Shown here: one piece after another, positions 26,787 to 35,864 of the stretch
Layout of the letters: each line of letters starts with the position of its first letter
Position numbering within the stretch: position 1 is the first letter of the stretch
NCBI RefSeq assembly: GCF_900114005.1
Contig: NZ_FORM01000008.1
Coordinates: 163,245 to 227,244, forward strand
Length of the DNA: 64,000 nt
Direction of reading: 5' to 3'
Source: Olleya namhaensis
GTDB taxonomy: Bacteria > Bacteroidota > Bacteroidia > Flavobacteriales > Flavobacteriaceae
Notes under the pieces: generated by a model
What the model was told of the DNA's origin: nothing
Databases searched by the model: none
The model's input: only the letters and a program-made list of their open reading frames with translations
Position numbers and translations under genes: made by a program

Positions 26787-27359
26787 ACGCAACTTTTAAG
26801 ATCAGGTTGTATTTCTTATAAAAAACCACTATTTACTTTATTTTAGAATAGTTCTCGACACTATATGCTCATGCCTCGTAAATTACTAGAAACGACGATA
26901 TGTGATAACTCATTTTTGCTGTACATCCAAAGCACTTAAGTATTACATATATAAAAACACCATGAGTCGTCACCCAGCATCAGTTCGAGTGTTTGTTTCT
27001 GGAGTGATAACGGAAAAAACAAATGTATCGAGAACCTCATGCTATTTTAAACCGCTTCGTGTTTAAGACAAACCACCTAACTTTAACTTAAGAGTGGCAA
27101 ATAATAAGTTAATTTTCGCTTAAGCAAAATTTAACTAAAAAAACTATCATAAAAGATAAAACAAGAAACAAATCCATTATGCTGAATTTATTAGCTTACC
27201 TTACAAATATACTTACCTACAAGAATTACAAAAATTAGAGTTCTAAATACAGTTAATAATGAGAGTCAAATTTCATAAACTTTATTACTACTGTCATAAA
27301 ACTATAATTAAAGACTTTCTATCATGTCTAGATTAATTATTAACATAAATTTCGAAAAA
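26787..27359. other. Non-coding degenerate patch of 573 bases
   Basis: No open frame of convincing length is present. The stretch holds the MITE-like segment described at 26851-27035; the remaining 27036-27359 is AT-rich, with nothing I can assign. Confidence 0.6.
26851..27035. mobile_element. MITE-like segment bounded by 11-bp inverted repeats
   Basis: GTTCTCGACAC (26851-26861) faces GTATCGAGAAC (27025-27035), an 11-bp inverted repeat with one transition, enclosing 185 bases without coding potential. The right end also folds on itself (CAGTTCGAGTGTTTGTTT against ACAAATGTATCGAGAAC). No target-site duplication is clear. It could be a non-autonomous element or a decayed intergenic repeat; only one copy is in the window. 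Confidence 0.4.
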
Positions 27360-27584
27360 ATGAAAAAACTAAAAAATGTAATTGCAATTGGATTAGTTGC
27401 AATAATGATGTCTAGTTGCGCTACGGTATTTGGAGGAAAAATTACTGCTTCTCAAAAAACAAAACCTCAACCAGGAGAGCAGCAGCGAGAAATTAGGGTT
27501 GGAGCATTAATTGCTGATATTTTACTTTTCTTTCCTGGAGTAATTGTTGATTTTGCTACTGGTGCAATTTACAAACCAAGATAA
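27360..27584 (+). CDS. Small lipoprotein of unknown function
   Basis: The ATG at 27360 gives a 74-residue protein with a textbook lipoprotein signal (MKKLKN..., lipobox MMSSC, Cys19). The mature part starts CATVFGGKIT and contains a hydrophobic segment (ADILLFFPGVIVDFATGAIY). It resembles the broad class of small outer-membrane lipoproteins beginning with CATVF but no function is known. A strong terminator follows. Confidence 0.72.
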   Translation: MKKLKNVIAIGLVAIMMSSCATVFGGKITASQKTKPQPGEQQREIRVGALIADILLFFPGVIVDFATGAIYKPR

Positions 27585-27603
27585 TAGGCTTACAACACAC
27601 AAC

Positions 27604-27641
27604 AAAAAAAACGCTTTCAAATAATTGAAAGCGTTTTTTTA
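27604..27641. terminator. Bidirectional terminator
   Basis: ACGCTTTCAA (27611-27620) pairs perfectly with TTGAAAGCGT (27625-27634), flanked by A and T tracts, between the convergent lipoprotein and argS genes. Confidence 0.9.
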
Positions 27642-27660
27642 ATATAGTAAAGTTTTAATC

Positions 27661-29445
27661 TTACATACGTTCTGGCACTGCCACACCTAATAAGCTAAAA
27701 GCGTTTTTTATAGTATTTGCTACTGCTTGAGATAATTGTACTCTAAAAACAATTTCATTTTGTGTATTTGCCCCAAGTATAGACACATTTTGATAAAAAC
27801 TATTAAAAGCTTTTACCAAATCATAAGTGTAATTAGCAATTAATGCAGGACTATGGTTAGTGGCTGCTTGCTGGATAACTTCCGGAAACAATTGTAATTG
27901 CTTAATTAACTCACGCTCTTTATCTTCAAGAGCCACTTGATCCGCGCTTAAAGTTACTGTAGCGTCTACACCAGCCTTACGTAAGATAGATTGAATTCTA
28001 GCATACGTGTACTGAATAAAAGGTCCTGTATTACCCTGAAAATCGATTGAATCCTTTGGATCAAACAAAATACGTTTTTTAGGATCTACTTTTAAAATGT
28101 AATATTTTAAAGCCCCTAAACCAATAGTTTTATACAAGTCTGTTTTTTCTTGATCTGTATAACCTTCTAATTTACCTAAATCTTCAGAGATGGTTTTTGC
28201 TGTGTCTGCCATTTCGACTATTAAATCGTCTGCATCAACAACAGTCCCTTCTCTACTCTTCATTTTACCAGATGGTAAATCTACCATACCGTAACTTAAA
28301 TGAAATAGATTTTTAGCCCAATCAAAACCAAGTTTTTTAATAATTAAAAACAAGACTTGAAAGTGATATTCTTGCTCGTTACCAACCGTATAAACCATAC
28401 CTCCAACATCTGGATAATCTTTAACACGTTGGATAGCTGTTCCAATATCTTGTGTCATGTATACAGCTGTACCGTCAGAACGCAACACAATTTTCTCGTC
28501 TAAACCATCAGCTGTTAAATCGCACCAAACTGATCCGTCTTCTTTTTTAAAGAACACACCTGATTTTAAACCTTCAGCGACAAACTCTTTACCTAAAAGG
28601 TAGGTCTCACTTTCATAATATAAATTATCAAAATCAACACCAAGGTTTTTATAAGTTTCATCAAAACCTTTATATACCCAGCCATTCATGGTTTCCCACA
28701 AAGTAACTACGTCTTTATCTCCTGCCTCCCATTTTTGAAGCATCTGTTGTGCTGACACTAAAATAGGCGCTTCTTTTTTAGCGTCATCTTCGGTTTTACC
28801 CTCAGCCATTAAAGCAGCAATTTCCTTTTTATATTCTTGATCAAACTTAACGTAGTAATTACCTACTAATTTGTCGCCTTTTAACCCTGTAGATTCAGGA
28901 GTTTCTGCATTACCAAAACGTTGCCAAGCCAACATACTTTTACAAATATGTATTCCTCTATCGTTAATAATTTGTGTTTTATATACTTTTTTACCCGAAG
29001 CCTTAATTATTTCGGCTACACTATACCCTAATAAATTGTTTCGGATATGTCCAAGGTGTAATGGCTTGTTTGTATTTGGTGATGAATACTCCACCATAAC
29101 GGCTTTATTTTCCGCGGAAGCGTTAACAAAACCAAACGTCTCTTGATCCTTAATACTATTAAAATAGTTTACAAAATATGAGGCCTGAATTTCAAGATTT
29201 AAAAAGCCTTTTACAACATTAAACCCTTCGACTTCAGTCACATTTTCTAACAAATAGCTACCAATAGCCTCTCCTATTTGCACAGGATTACCCTTTACCA
29301 CCCTTAACATAGGAAACACGACAACGGTAATATCTCCTGCAAACTCTTTACGAGTTGCTTGAAACTCTACCGACTGTAAGTCTGCACTATAAATTGAATT
29401 TACTGCTTGTTTTACGTGTTGCTCTAAGGTATGCTGAAGGCTCAT
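27661..29445 (-). CDS. argS: Arginine--tRNA ligase
   Basis: ArgRS charges tRNA-Arg. I start at the ATG at 29445 (594 residues): the longer frame from 29478 begins upstream of the -7 box. Class I motifs are present: the HIGH-type LHLGHIRNN and a KMSK-like GKMKSREG. The N-terminal Add1 domain and the C-terminal anticodon-binding helical domain (TGPFIQYTYARIQSILRKAG) are in place. It is a single gene convergent with the small lipoprotein. Confidence 0.96.
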   Translation of the reverse strand: MSLQHTLEQHVKQAVNSIYSADLQSVEFQATRKEFAGDITVVVFPMLRVVKGNPVQIGEAIGSYLLENVTEVEGFNVVKGFLNLEIQASYFVNYFNSIKDQETFGFVNASAENKAVMVEYSSPNTNKPLHLGHIRNNLLGYSVAEIIKASGKKVYKTQIINDRGIHICKSMLAWQRFGNAETPESTGLKGDKLVGNYYVKFDQEYKKEIAALMAEGKTEDDAKKEAPILVSAQQMLQKWEAGDKDVVTLWETMNGWVYKGFDETYKNLGVDFDNLYYESETYLLGKEFVAEGLKSGVFFKKEDGSVWCDLTADGLDEKIVLRSDGTAVYMTQDIGTAIQRVKDYPDVGGMVYTVGNEQEYHFQVLFLIIKKLGFDWAKNLFHLSYGMVDLPSGKMKSREGTVVDADDLIVEMADTAKTISEDLGKLEGYTDQEKTDLYKTIGLGALKYYILKVDPKKRILFDPKDSIDFQGNTGPFIQYTYARIQSILRKAGVDATVTLSADQVALEDKERELIKQLQLFPEVIQQAATNHSPALIANYTYDLVKAFNSFYQNVSILGANTQNEIVFRVQLSQAVANTIKNAFSLLGVAVPERM

Positions 29446-29798
29446 TTGATGTATTTTTTGAAAGCGCAAATATAGCATTTATTGCGTGAAAACGACAGAT
29501 TTTATCGTGCATATTAGCCCCGTTTGTAATAACTTAAAAATAAAAATATATGTTTTTAAACTCCTAAATAAAGCGAGTGATTTACGTAAAAAAACTAAAA
29601 TCTACCGTTAGTCTAATTTATAGGTAGTACCGCTTAAAAATTATGATATCAGCATATTAATAGTCATTTTTATGGCGAGAAGAAAAATCCCTCCACTTTT
29701 CTTCTATAAATTTAACTAACTATTTAAGTCATTATAATTGTATAATATGGGCTGCTTTTTAGCTACTTATATTATAATGCGTAATGCTGTACCTTTAA
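29446..29798. other. Intergenic region between argS and the histidine kinase gene
   Basis: This AT-rich region of 353 bases holds the argS -7 element at its left end. I see no gene, repeat or convincing hairpin in the rest; the kinase promoter is probably inside it but has no clear TAnnTTTG match. Confidence 0.5.
29467..29474 (-). promoter_or_regulatory. -7 element of argS
   Basis: On the minus strand TATATTTG lies 21 bases upstream of the ATG at 29445. No -33 TTG is evident. Confidence 0.5.
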
Positions 29799-31862
29799 AT
29801 GAAGAGACTGATTGTCCTTATTTTCCTACTGAATACTGCTTTTAGCTTTTCGCAAGACGATGAACTAGAGAGTTTGACTATTCAGTTGGCTTATCAAGAT
29901 CCAGACTCCACTAAAGTTAATACTTCCATTAACATTATAAAACTACTTTTTAAATCTAAAAAGTATACTAAAGCTTTAAAATTTGTACAACAAAGCGAAA
30001 AATTAGCTAAAGATTTAGGCTACAATAAAGGCCTTGCCGAAATTATTTTTTTAAAAGCTAAAATACATAATCAAGAAGGTAATATACCGAAAGCTATAAC
30101 CGATTTTAAAGCTGCTAAAGTATTGTTTCAATCCATGAACGATACCATCGCTGTTGCTAAAGTAGATAGTAATTTAGGCGTTTTAGAAATTGAAAAAGGA
30201 AATTATCAAGATGGTTTAACCTACGCTTTATCCGCTATAAAGGAATTAGAAAAAAGGAACTTATACGAAGAACTGTCACAAAATTACAAGAGTCTTGCAA
30301 AAGCATACCACACATCCGGAGACTTAGAAAAAGCCATTACTTTTAATTTAAAAAAATTACAAGTAGATAATAAAGACAATAACATTAATGGTTTAATTGC
30401 TACTAATAAAGATCTAGGCGATATTTATACTGCAAAAGAAGATTACAGTCAAGCTATAAGTTATTACGAAAGCGCTTTAGGTTATGCAGGAACTAAAAAT
30501 GAAAATTTTAGAGCTAAAATATTACCGTACTTAGGTAATGCTTACCTAAAAGACAAAGACTACAAAATGGCTTCTAGGTATTTGGTAGAATCCATTAACC
30601 TTAATAGACGTTTTGATAATCAAGAAGAAGTACTTGTATCTTTAAATAGTTTAGGAGAATTAAATTTACATCAAAAACGTTTAAAGACTGCAGAACACCA
30701 GCTAATCGAAGCTGCCAATTTAAGTCGAATTATAAATAATGATGAGCAATTACTGCGTAATTATCAGCTTATGAAAGTTTTAGATTCTACTAACGGAAAG
30801 TTTGATAATGCCTTTGTTTGGCAAAGTGAGTACTACCATCTAAAAGAAAAAATAGACTCTGAAAAAACAAAGAATAATGCTCTAAAAGTAATTGATTCTA
30901 CGGGAGATTTAACATCTACCCGAGCTTCAAACATACTGCCAATTACACAAAACGAGAACCAAGTAAGCAAACAAAAGTACGACAAGTTTAAATTGATTTT
31001 TTATGCTTTACTAGCTGCTTTTGCTGTAGTACTGACCTCTTTTGTATTGTTTTATGTAAAACGAAACAATAGATTAAAATATACTAGAGAGCTAGAAGCA
31101 AAAAATAAAAAGATAGAATTACAAAACGAAGCTATTTTAGAACAGAGCAAAAACCTTGAGAATATTAACAAAGTAAAAGATAAGCTGTTCTCTATCGTTT
31201 CTCATGATTTAAAAGATTCGTTAACCTCTACAAAAGGGTTTATAGATTTGTTAAAAGACGGACAATTAACGCAAGAAGAGTTTCAAAGCTATTTACCTGA
31301 ATTAAGTGAGAGCGCCAACAATGCCTCTTTACTATTATTTAATTTATTAAACTGGTCTAAGTCGCAAATGCAGTCTTTAGATCCAAAACCTTCCTTATTT
31401 GATATTAAAGAGGTTTTTACTGAAAAAACAAAGCTAATGGACCAGAAGTTTGAATCCAAAGGCATTAGATTAGTAGATAACACATTACGCGATTTTGTAT
31501 ACGCAGATCGAAGTATGATTGAAATAGTTATACAAAACTTATTGGCTAATGCTGTAAAATTTACTAATCGCGGAGATACTATATCTATAACCAATCAGAT
31601 AAGTAATGGTCGTGCTATACTTAGCGTTGCTGATACAGGTGTTGGTATAAATAAAGAAGATTTAGATAAGCTATTTGTAAGCAACACATTTACCACAAGA
31701 GGTACTGAAAAAGAAAAAGGAACCGGTTTAGGACTTACTATTTGTAGAGAATTAGTAGAACTAAACAAGGGTAATATTTGGGTAGAAAGTGATAAAAATA
31801 TAGGGAGCACTTTTTATGTAGAACTCCCTAAAAGCAAGGTTGAAAACCCAGGTGATACTTGA
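29799..31862 (+). CDS. TPR-containing sensor histidine kinase
   Basis: The 687-residue protein has a signal peptide (residues 1-18), about seven TPR-type repeats in the presumed periplasmic part (residues 30-350), one transmembrane helix (about 400-421), a coiled coil, and a kinase core. H469 in SIVSHDLKDSL is the phospho-acceptor, with an unusual HDLKDS in place of HDLRNP. The ATPase has the N box NLLANAVKFT, G1 DTGVGI and G2 GTGLGLTICREL. No response regulator gene is adjacent, so its partner is unknown. The stop is one base from the stop of the convergent CtlX-like gene. Confidence 0.9.
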   Translation: MKRLIVLIFLLNTAFSFSQDDELESLTIQLAYQDPDSTKVNTSINIIKLLFKSKKYTKALKFVQQSEKLAKDLGYNKGLAEIIFLKAKIHNQEGNIPKAITDFKAAKVLFQSMNDTIAVAKVDSNLGVLEIEKGNYQDGLTYALSAIKELEKRNLYEELSQNYKSLAKAYHTSGDLEKAITFNLKKLQVDNKDNNINGLIATNKDLGDIYTAKEDYSQAISYYESALGYAGTKNENFRAKILPYLGNAYLKDKDYKMASRYLVESINLNRRFDNQEEVLVSLNSLGELNLHQKRLKTAEHQLIEAANLSRIINNDEQLLRNYQLMKVLDSTNGKFDNAFVWQSEYYHLKEKIDSEKTKNNALKVIDSTGDLTSTRASNILPITQNENQVSKQKYDKFKLIFYALLAAFAVVLTSFVLFYVKRNNRLKYTRELEAKNKKIELQNEAILEQSKNLENINKVKDKLFSIVSHDLKDSLTSTKGFIDLLKDGQLTQEEFQSYLPELSESANNASLLLFNLLNWSKSQMQSLDPKPSLFDIKEVFTEKTKLMDQKFESKGIRLVDNTLRDFVYADRSMIEIVIQNLLANAVKFTNRGDTISITNQISNGRAILSVADTGVGINKEDLDKLFVSNTFTTRGTEKEKGTGLGLTICRELVELNKGNIWVESDKNIGSTFYVELPKSKVENPGDT

Positions 31863-31863
31863 A

Positions 31864-32796
31864 CTAGACCTTCGGTAGAAATACCTCAGCCATCATACAT
31901 CTCGCACTACCACCACCACAAGTCTCTATAGTTTCTAAACTACTTGATAAAATAGGACAATGTGCTTCTATCTCTGCCTTTTGTGTCGCAGTTAAACTAT
32001 CATGAGCTGCTTGACTCATTACTAGATACAACGCATCATCTTTACCTCTTAATTGCAGCATGTTTCCTGCAAACTGATTCATTTGTTGCTCTGTTATTGC
32101 AATTACTTGTTTACCCGTTTGCTTTAAATGAGACACCACGTTTTTACGTTCTTTTTTATCATCAATAGTATCTAAACAAATCACTGCAAAGGTTTCTGCC
32201 AAACACATCATTACATTAGTATGATAAATAGCTAAACGCTCTCCTTCTACCGTTTGGTTTGCAGTAAATACAACTGGTGTATATTCAAAATCTTCGCAAA
32301 ATTCAATGAACAATTCTTCATCAGCTCTTGGAGACAATGCGCAATACGCAATACTATTGGCTCTATCCAATAATAAACTTCCGGTACCCTCTAAATAAAC
32401 ACCTTGCTCTTCTGCAGAAGTATAATCTGTTATATTATTAATTTTAAATCCTTCTTCTTCTAATTTAATAAATACATCTTCTCGTCTTTCTTTTCTCCTA
32501 TTTTCTGCAAACATTGGATACATAGCAACATCTCCATTTTCATGAAAACTAACCCAGTTATTTGGAAATATCGAATCCGGAGTATCTACATTAATATCAT
32601 CACTAATTACAACAACATTTACACCAACTGCTTTTAACTTTTCTACAAAGGCATCAAATTCTTCTTGCGCTTTTGTATTAATTTCTGCGTTTTTTATGGC
32701 AAGTGTTTCTTGAAAATAATTGTTTACTGCCGTTTGCTCGTTCATCCTAAAGTTTACAGGACGAATCATTAATATGCTGTTTGTTGTTTGTTTCAT
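31864..32796 (-). CDS. ctlX: CtlX-type citrulline / amidino hydrolase
   Basis: The ATG at 32796 gives 310 residues, the usual size; the frame from 32811 would start within the promoter box. The protein belongs to the guanidino-modifying (arginine deiminase-like) superfamily: ILMIRPVNFRMNEQTAVNN is the CtlX opening, IYHTNVMM holds the catalytic histidine, and CGGGSARCMMAEVF the active cysteine. CtlX homologs are linked to citrulline breakdown; the substrate here is not proven. It is a single gene. Confidence 0.83.
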   Translation of the reverse strand: MKQTTNSILMIRPVNFRMNEQTAVNNYFQETLAIKNAEINTKAQEEFDAFVEKLKAVGVNVVVISDDINVDTPDSIFPNNWVSFHENGDVAMYPMFAENRRKERREDVFIKLEEEGFKINNITDYTSAEEQGVYLEGTGSLLLDRANSIAYCALSPRADEELFIEFCEDFEYTPVVFTANQTVEGERLAIYHTNVMMCLAETFAVICLDTIDDKKERKNVVSHLKQTGKQVIAITEQQMNQFAGNMLQLRGKDDALYLVMSQAAHDSLTATQKAEIEAHCPILSSSLETIETCGGGSARCMMAEVFLPKV

Positions 32797-32810
32797 TTTG
32801 ATATTTTTCA

Positions 32811-32818
32811 CAAAAGTA
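32811..32818 (-). promoter_or_regulatory. -7 element of the CtlX-like gene
   Basis: On the minus strand TACTTTTG ends 14 bases before the ATG at 32796. Confidence 0.48.
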
Positions 32819-32882
32819 AATTAATTTAAAATGAAATGCATTTAAAAAAATAAGTAAATTGGTTTCTTAAAATCAACGTATC

Positions 32883-33380
32883 ATGGATTTTGTGCAACAG
32901 TATTTACAAAGCGAGCGCTTATTAGGTTTAAGCGCGGGAATCATAGGTTTATTATCTATAATTACTGGTGTCTATTTTTATGCCAACAAGCCGCAATTTA
33001 AAGTCTTTGCAATAGCAATGTTAGTTTTAGGTTTGATAGAAGCTGGCGTATTTATTACGGGTTATTTCTTGGTAAATAATCAGAAAACCGTAGATCAAAA
33101 AGTAGCACAATACCAAGATAATAAAGACAGCTACTTAAAGTCTGATTTAGTTATGGTTAATAAAAACCTAAACGCCTTTTTCACGCTTAAACTAATATAT
33201 GCTTTAGTCTTTATAACCTTAGCTATAGTATTATCTAAAGTCGCTCTTAAACCGCTCTATTTTGGCATATTTACAGCGGTGATGATTCACTTAGCAGTCG
33301 CTATTGTAATTGATACGTTTGGAGAACGCTATACCAAACTATATAAAGCTAATATTGAAAACGCACAACACGTTTTATAA
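32883..33380 (+). CDS. Hypothetical membrane protein
   Basis: The 165-residue protein has four predicted transmembrane segments (about 15-33, 39-63, 102-119 and 125-145) with a charged loop between the second and third. I recognise no family. A small possible terminator hairpin (CTATCA/TGATAG, 33442-33456) follows it. It is divergent from the CtlX-like gene. Confidence 0.68.
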   Translation: MDFVQQYLQSERLLGLSAGIIGLLSIITGVYFYANKPQFKVFAIAMLVLGLIEAGVFITGYFLVNNQKTVDQKVAQYQDNKDSYLKSDLVMVNKNLNAFFTLKLIYALVFITLAIVLSKVALKPLYFGIFTAVMIHLAVAIVIDTFGERYTKLYKANIENAQHVL

Positions 33381-33552
33381 TATCAAATCTTAAGACCTCT
33401 ACAGATCTAGGTTAAATTTAAAACACCACAAATAAGCACATCTATCAAAATGATAGTTTTTGATAACAAAAACCTCGTTATTACGTAGTAAAAAACCTAT
33501 TAAATATTAATACTTTAGATAAAGTGTTAAAAAATTAAGATAAAGTTACGTG

Positions 33553-33560
33553 TAAATTTG
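33553..33560 (+). promoter_or_regulatory. -7 element upstream of the 145-residue secreted protein gene
   Basis: TAAATTTG matches TAnnTTTG and would give a leader of about 70 bases before the ATG at 33638. No -33 TTG is seen. Confidence 0.42.
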
Positions 33561-33637
33561 CGTAATTAATAAATAATTAGTTTCTTGTTGCTGATTAAAA
33601 AATAGCATCCCTTAAGATTAACTGATTAATAGCAACT

Positions 33638-34075
33638 ATGAGATTTTCCCTTATTCTCTTGTTTCTGCTTTCCCTAAGCACGATTCAAGCACAACAAAAC
33701 AACGACCAAAGCACAACTTCTGACGACTATCTGCAAGTAACACGCTACCGTCTTGATCCTGAGGATTTGGATATAGATAAAGAAGTAGACACCGAAAAAG
33801 TATATATAAAAATTTATTACAACAAGACAGCAAGTGTGTCAGACGATTATAAATATTTTAAACCAAAAGCTAACGAAATATTATTTTTCTACGGAATTAA
33901 CAAAAACAACAATCAAAGCGAGATGTTTTTTAAAGTAGACGATAGCCTAAAACCTATTTACCAAAAAAAGAATTTTGAACAATTAATGCAAGTCATTAAA
34001 GTATTAGAATACAACATCTTTTCTGAAGACAAATTTTCTAGTGCGGAAGCATACGCGGCACTTGAGCGTGTATAA
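33638..34075 (+). CDS. Hypothetical secreted protein
   Basis: The 145-residue protein has a clear signal peptide (MRFSLILLFLLSLSTIQA, then QQNN). The mature part is acidic and hydrophilic, with no cysteine and no family mark I know. It is probably periplasmic. It ends before a strong bidirectional terminator. Confidence 0.7.
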   Translation: MRFSLILLFLLSLSTIQAQQNNDQSTTSDDYLQVTRYRLDPEDLDIDKEVDTEKVYIKIYYNKTASVSDDYKYFKPKANEILFFYGINKNNNQSEMFFKVDDSLKPIYQKKNFEQLMQVIKVLEYNIFSEDKFSSAEAYAALERV

Positions 34076-34098
34076 ATATTAACTAGTCTGCTATATAT

Positions 34099-34135
34099 GC
34101 GGTTGATTTATTTTAATAAATCAACCGCATTTTTT
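34099..34135. terminator. Bidirectional terminator
   Basis: GCGGTTGATTTA (34099-34110) pairs perfectly with TAAATCAACCGC (34117-34128), loop TTTTAA, followed by a T run. It separates the secreted protein gene from the convergent SDR gene. Confidence 0.88.
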
Positions 34136-34821
34136 TATGGTGTAGAGTTAGATACCTGTAACATCTTACCGTTGTAAAACTTATGTCCTGTTAAAGCGAA
34201 ATCTGCCATATAATCTGCCATTTGTTTAGCTGAGTTTGGCGCTTGGTATCCCGGAAAAGCTTCTTCTAACATTTCGGTTTGAACCGCACCTAAAGCCAAC
34301 ACGTTAAATGACGGTCCACTCTCTTTATATTCTTCAGCCAACAACTCTGTAAGCGTTATTACGGCACCTTTACTAGAACTGTAAGCAGATAATCCTGCAA
34401 ATTTCATACTACCTTGTACACCGCCCATAGAACTTACAGACAGAACATGCCCATCTTTAGGCATAAACGGAAGTACAGTCCTTGTCATTTCTGCAACACC
34501 AAACACATTGGTTTTGTAAACATGCTCAAAATCTGCCATTGCGGTTTCTGCAAATGGCTTGTTTACAATAGTACCCGCATTATTAATTAACACATCTACT
34601 TGTTTCCACTCCTCTTTAATAAATGTTTCTACTTTTTTGTAATCGTCTGGATTACCTAAATCAAAAGCAAAAGACGTAATGTTTTCAAAATGAAGATTAT
34701 TTACAGGTTGTGCATTTCTAGATAAAGCCAAAACATTGTGACCTTGATTGGCAAAAATATGTACCAGTTCAAAACCAATACCACGACTTGTACCTGTTAT
34801 TATAATATTTTTAGTTTTCAT
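34135..34821 (-). CDS. SDR family NAD(P)-dependent oxidoreductase
   Basis: The 228-residue protein is a classical short-chain dehydrogenase: nucleotide loop TGTSRGIG (residues 9-16), NNAG, the catalytic serine in VSSMGG and the YSSSK pair. The substrate is unknown. Its start overlaps the end of the M28 peptidase gene by 11 bases, so the pair is translationally coupled. Confidence 0.9.
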   Translation of the reverse strand: MKTKNIIITGTSRGIGFELVHIFANQGHNVLALSRNAQPVNNLHFENITSFAFDLGNPDDYKKVETFIKEEWKQVDVLINNAGTIVNKPFAETAMADFEHVYKTNVFGVAEMTRTVLPFMPKDGHVLSVSSMGGVQGSMKFAGLSAYSSSKGAVITLTELLAEEYKESGPSFNVLALGAVQTEMLEEAFPGYQAPNSAKQMADYMADFALTGHKFYNGKMLQVSNSTP

Positions 34822-35770
34822 TTAACTTAATTTCTTTAGTTGATGCATTTGTTATTTGTTCAATAACTGGTGCTAAATTGTTTATTAAAGTCGTCATAAA
34901 AGGGTAATCTAATTGATCAACCTCATCATCCACATGGTGATAAAAGTCAAAATTACTTAAATCGCAAGAAGACACAGTATGTGATGGCACCTTAAAAGCC
35001 TCGTAAAAAGGATAATTATCCGAACGTTTAAACAAACTATATTTTGCTGCAACATCAGAAAAACCAACCATTTTTGTACCTGCGTACCCATTCATTGTTT
35101 CTGCTAAATTAGATTTATCAAAACCAGTAATAAATGCTTGATAGTCTCTATCTTTAAAAGGCACACCAATCATTTCTAAATTTATCATAGTATATAAATC
35201 CAAATTAGCGTCTTTTAATCGGTTTGCTAAATGCTTAGATCCTAACAATCCTTTTTCCTCTGCCGAAAATGTTACAAATAAAAGACTTCTCTTATTTGAT
35301 TTTTTAGCTCCAAAATATTTAGCTAAAGCTAGTACACCACTTGTTCCTGCTGCATTATCATTTGCACCATTTGCAATACTATCATTTGCGACCGTTTTAC
35401 TTTGTCCAATATGGTCATAATGGGCACCAATTAATATAAACTCGTTTTTTAAATCGGCATCATTTCCTTCTAAATAGCCAACAACATTAAAAGCGTCTAA
35501 ATCGCCAACTTTAAAATTATCACGATAAGTATCAAAATAAGGCGTTGCTCCGTAGGATTTCAATTTATCTTCTACGTACGTTGCTGCATCAGCAATACCT
35601 TTGCTACCAACATCTCTTCCTTTAAGATCGTCAGATGCCAAATAAGACACAATACTTTTTACCTCTTGTGCTGTTATTGTATAATCTATAGGTTTTACCA
35701 CCTCGTTTACTTTTGTTTTACACGATGTAAAAACAGCAAATACAGCTACTAATAAAATTATTTTTTTCAT
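34811..35770 (-). CDS. M28 family metallopeptidase lipoprotein
   Basis: The ATG at 35770 gives a 319-residue protein with a lipobox (VFAVFTSC). The di-zinc aminopeptidase ligands are in order: the histidine in IGAHYDHIG, the aspartate in GANDNAAGTSG, the catalytic glutamates in FSAEEKGLLGS, and a later histidine in the FYHHVDDEVD region. It should remove N-terminal residues from peptides in the periplasm or outside the cell. It is coupled to the SDR gene downstream. Confidence 0.88.
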   Translation of the reverse strand: MKKIILLVAVFAVFTSCKTKVNEVVKPIDYTITAQEVKSIVSYLASDDLKGRDVGSKGIADAATYVEDKLKSYGATPYFDTYRDNFKVGDLDAFNVVGYLEGNDADLKNEFILIGAHYDHIGQSKTVANDSIANGANDNAAGTSGVLALAKYFGAKKSNKRSLLFVTFSAEEKGLLGSKHLANRLKDANLDLYTMINLEMIGVPFKDRDYQAFITGFDKSNLAETMNGYAGTKMVGFSDVAAKYSLFKRSDNYPFYEAFKVPSHTVSSCDLSNFDFYHHVDDEVDQLDYPFMTTLINNLAPVIEQITNASTKEIKLNEN

Positions 35771-35864
35771 TTGAATGGGTTTGTGTTTAAAGATAAAAAA
35801 ATCCCAAATCAATTATATTGAAATGGGATTTTATATGATTTTAATTTCCGCTAAAGCGAAACTA

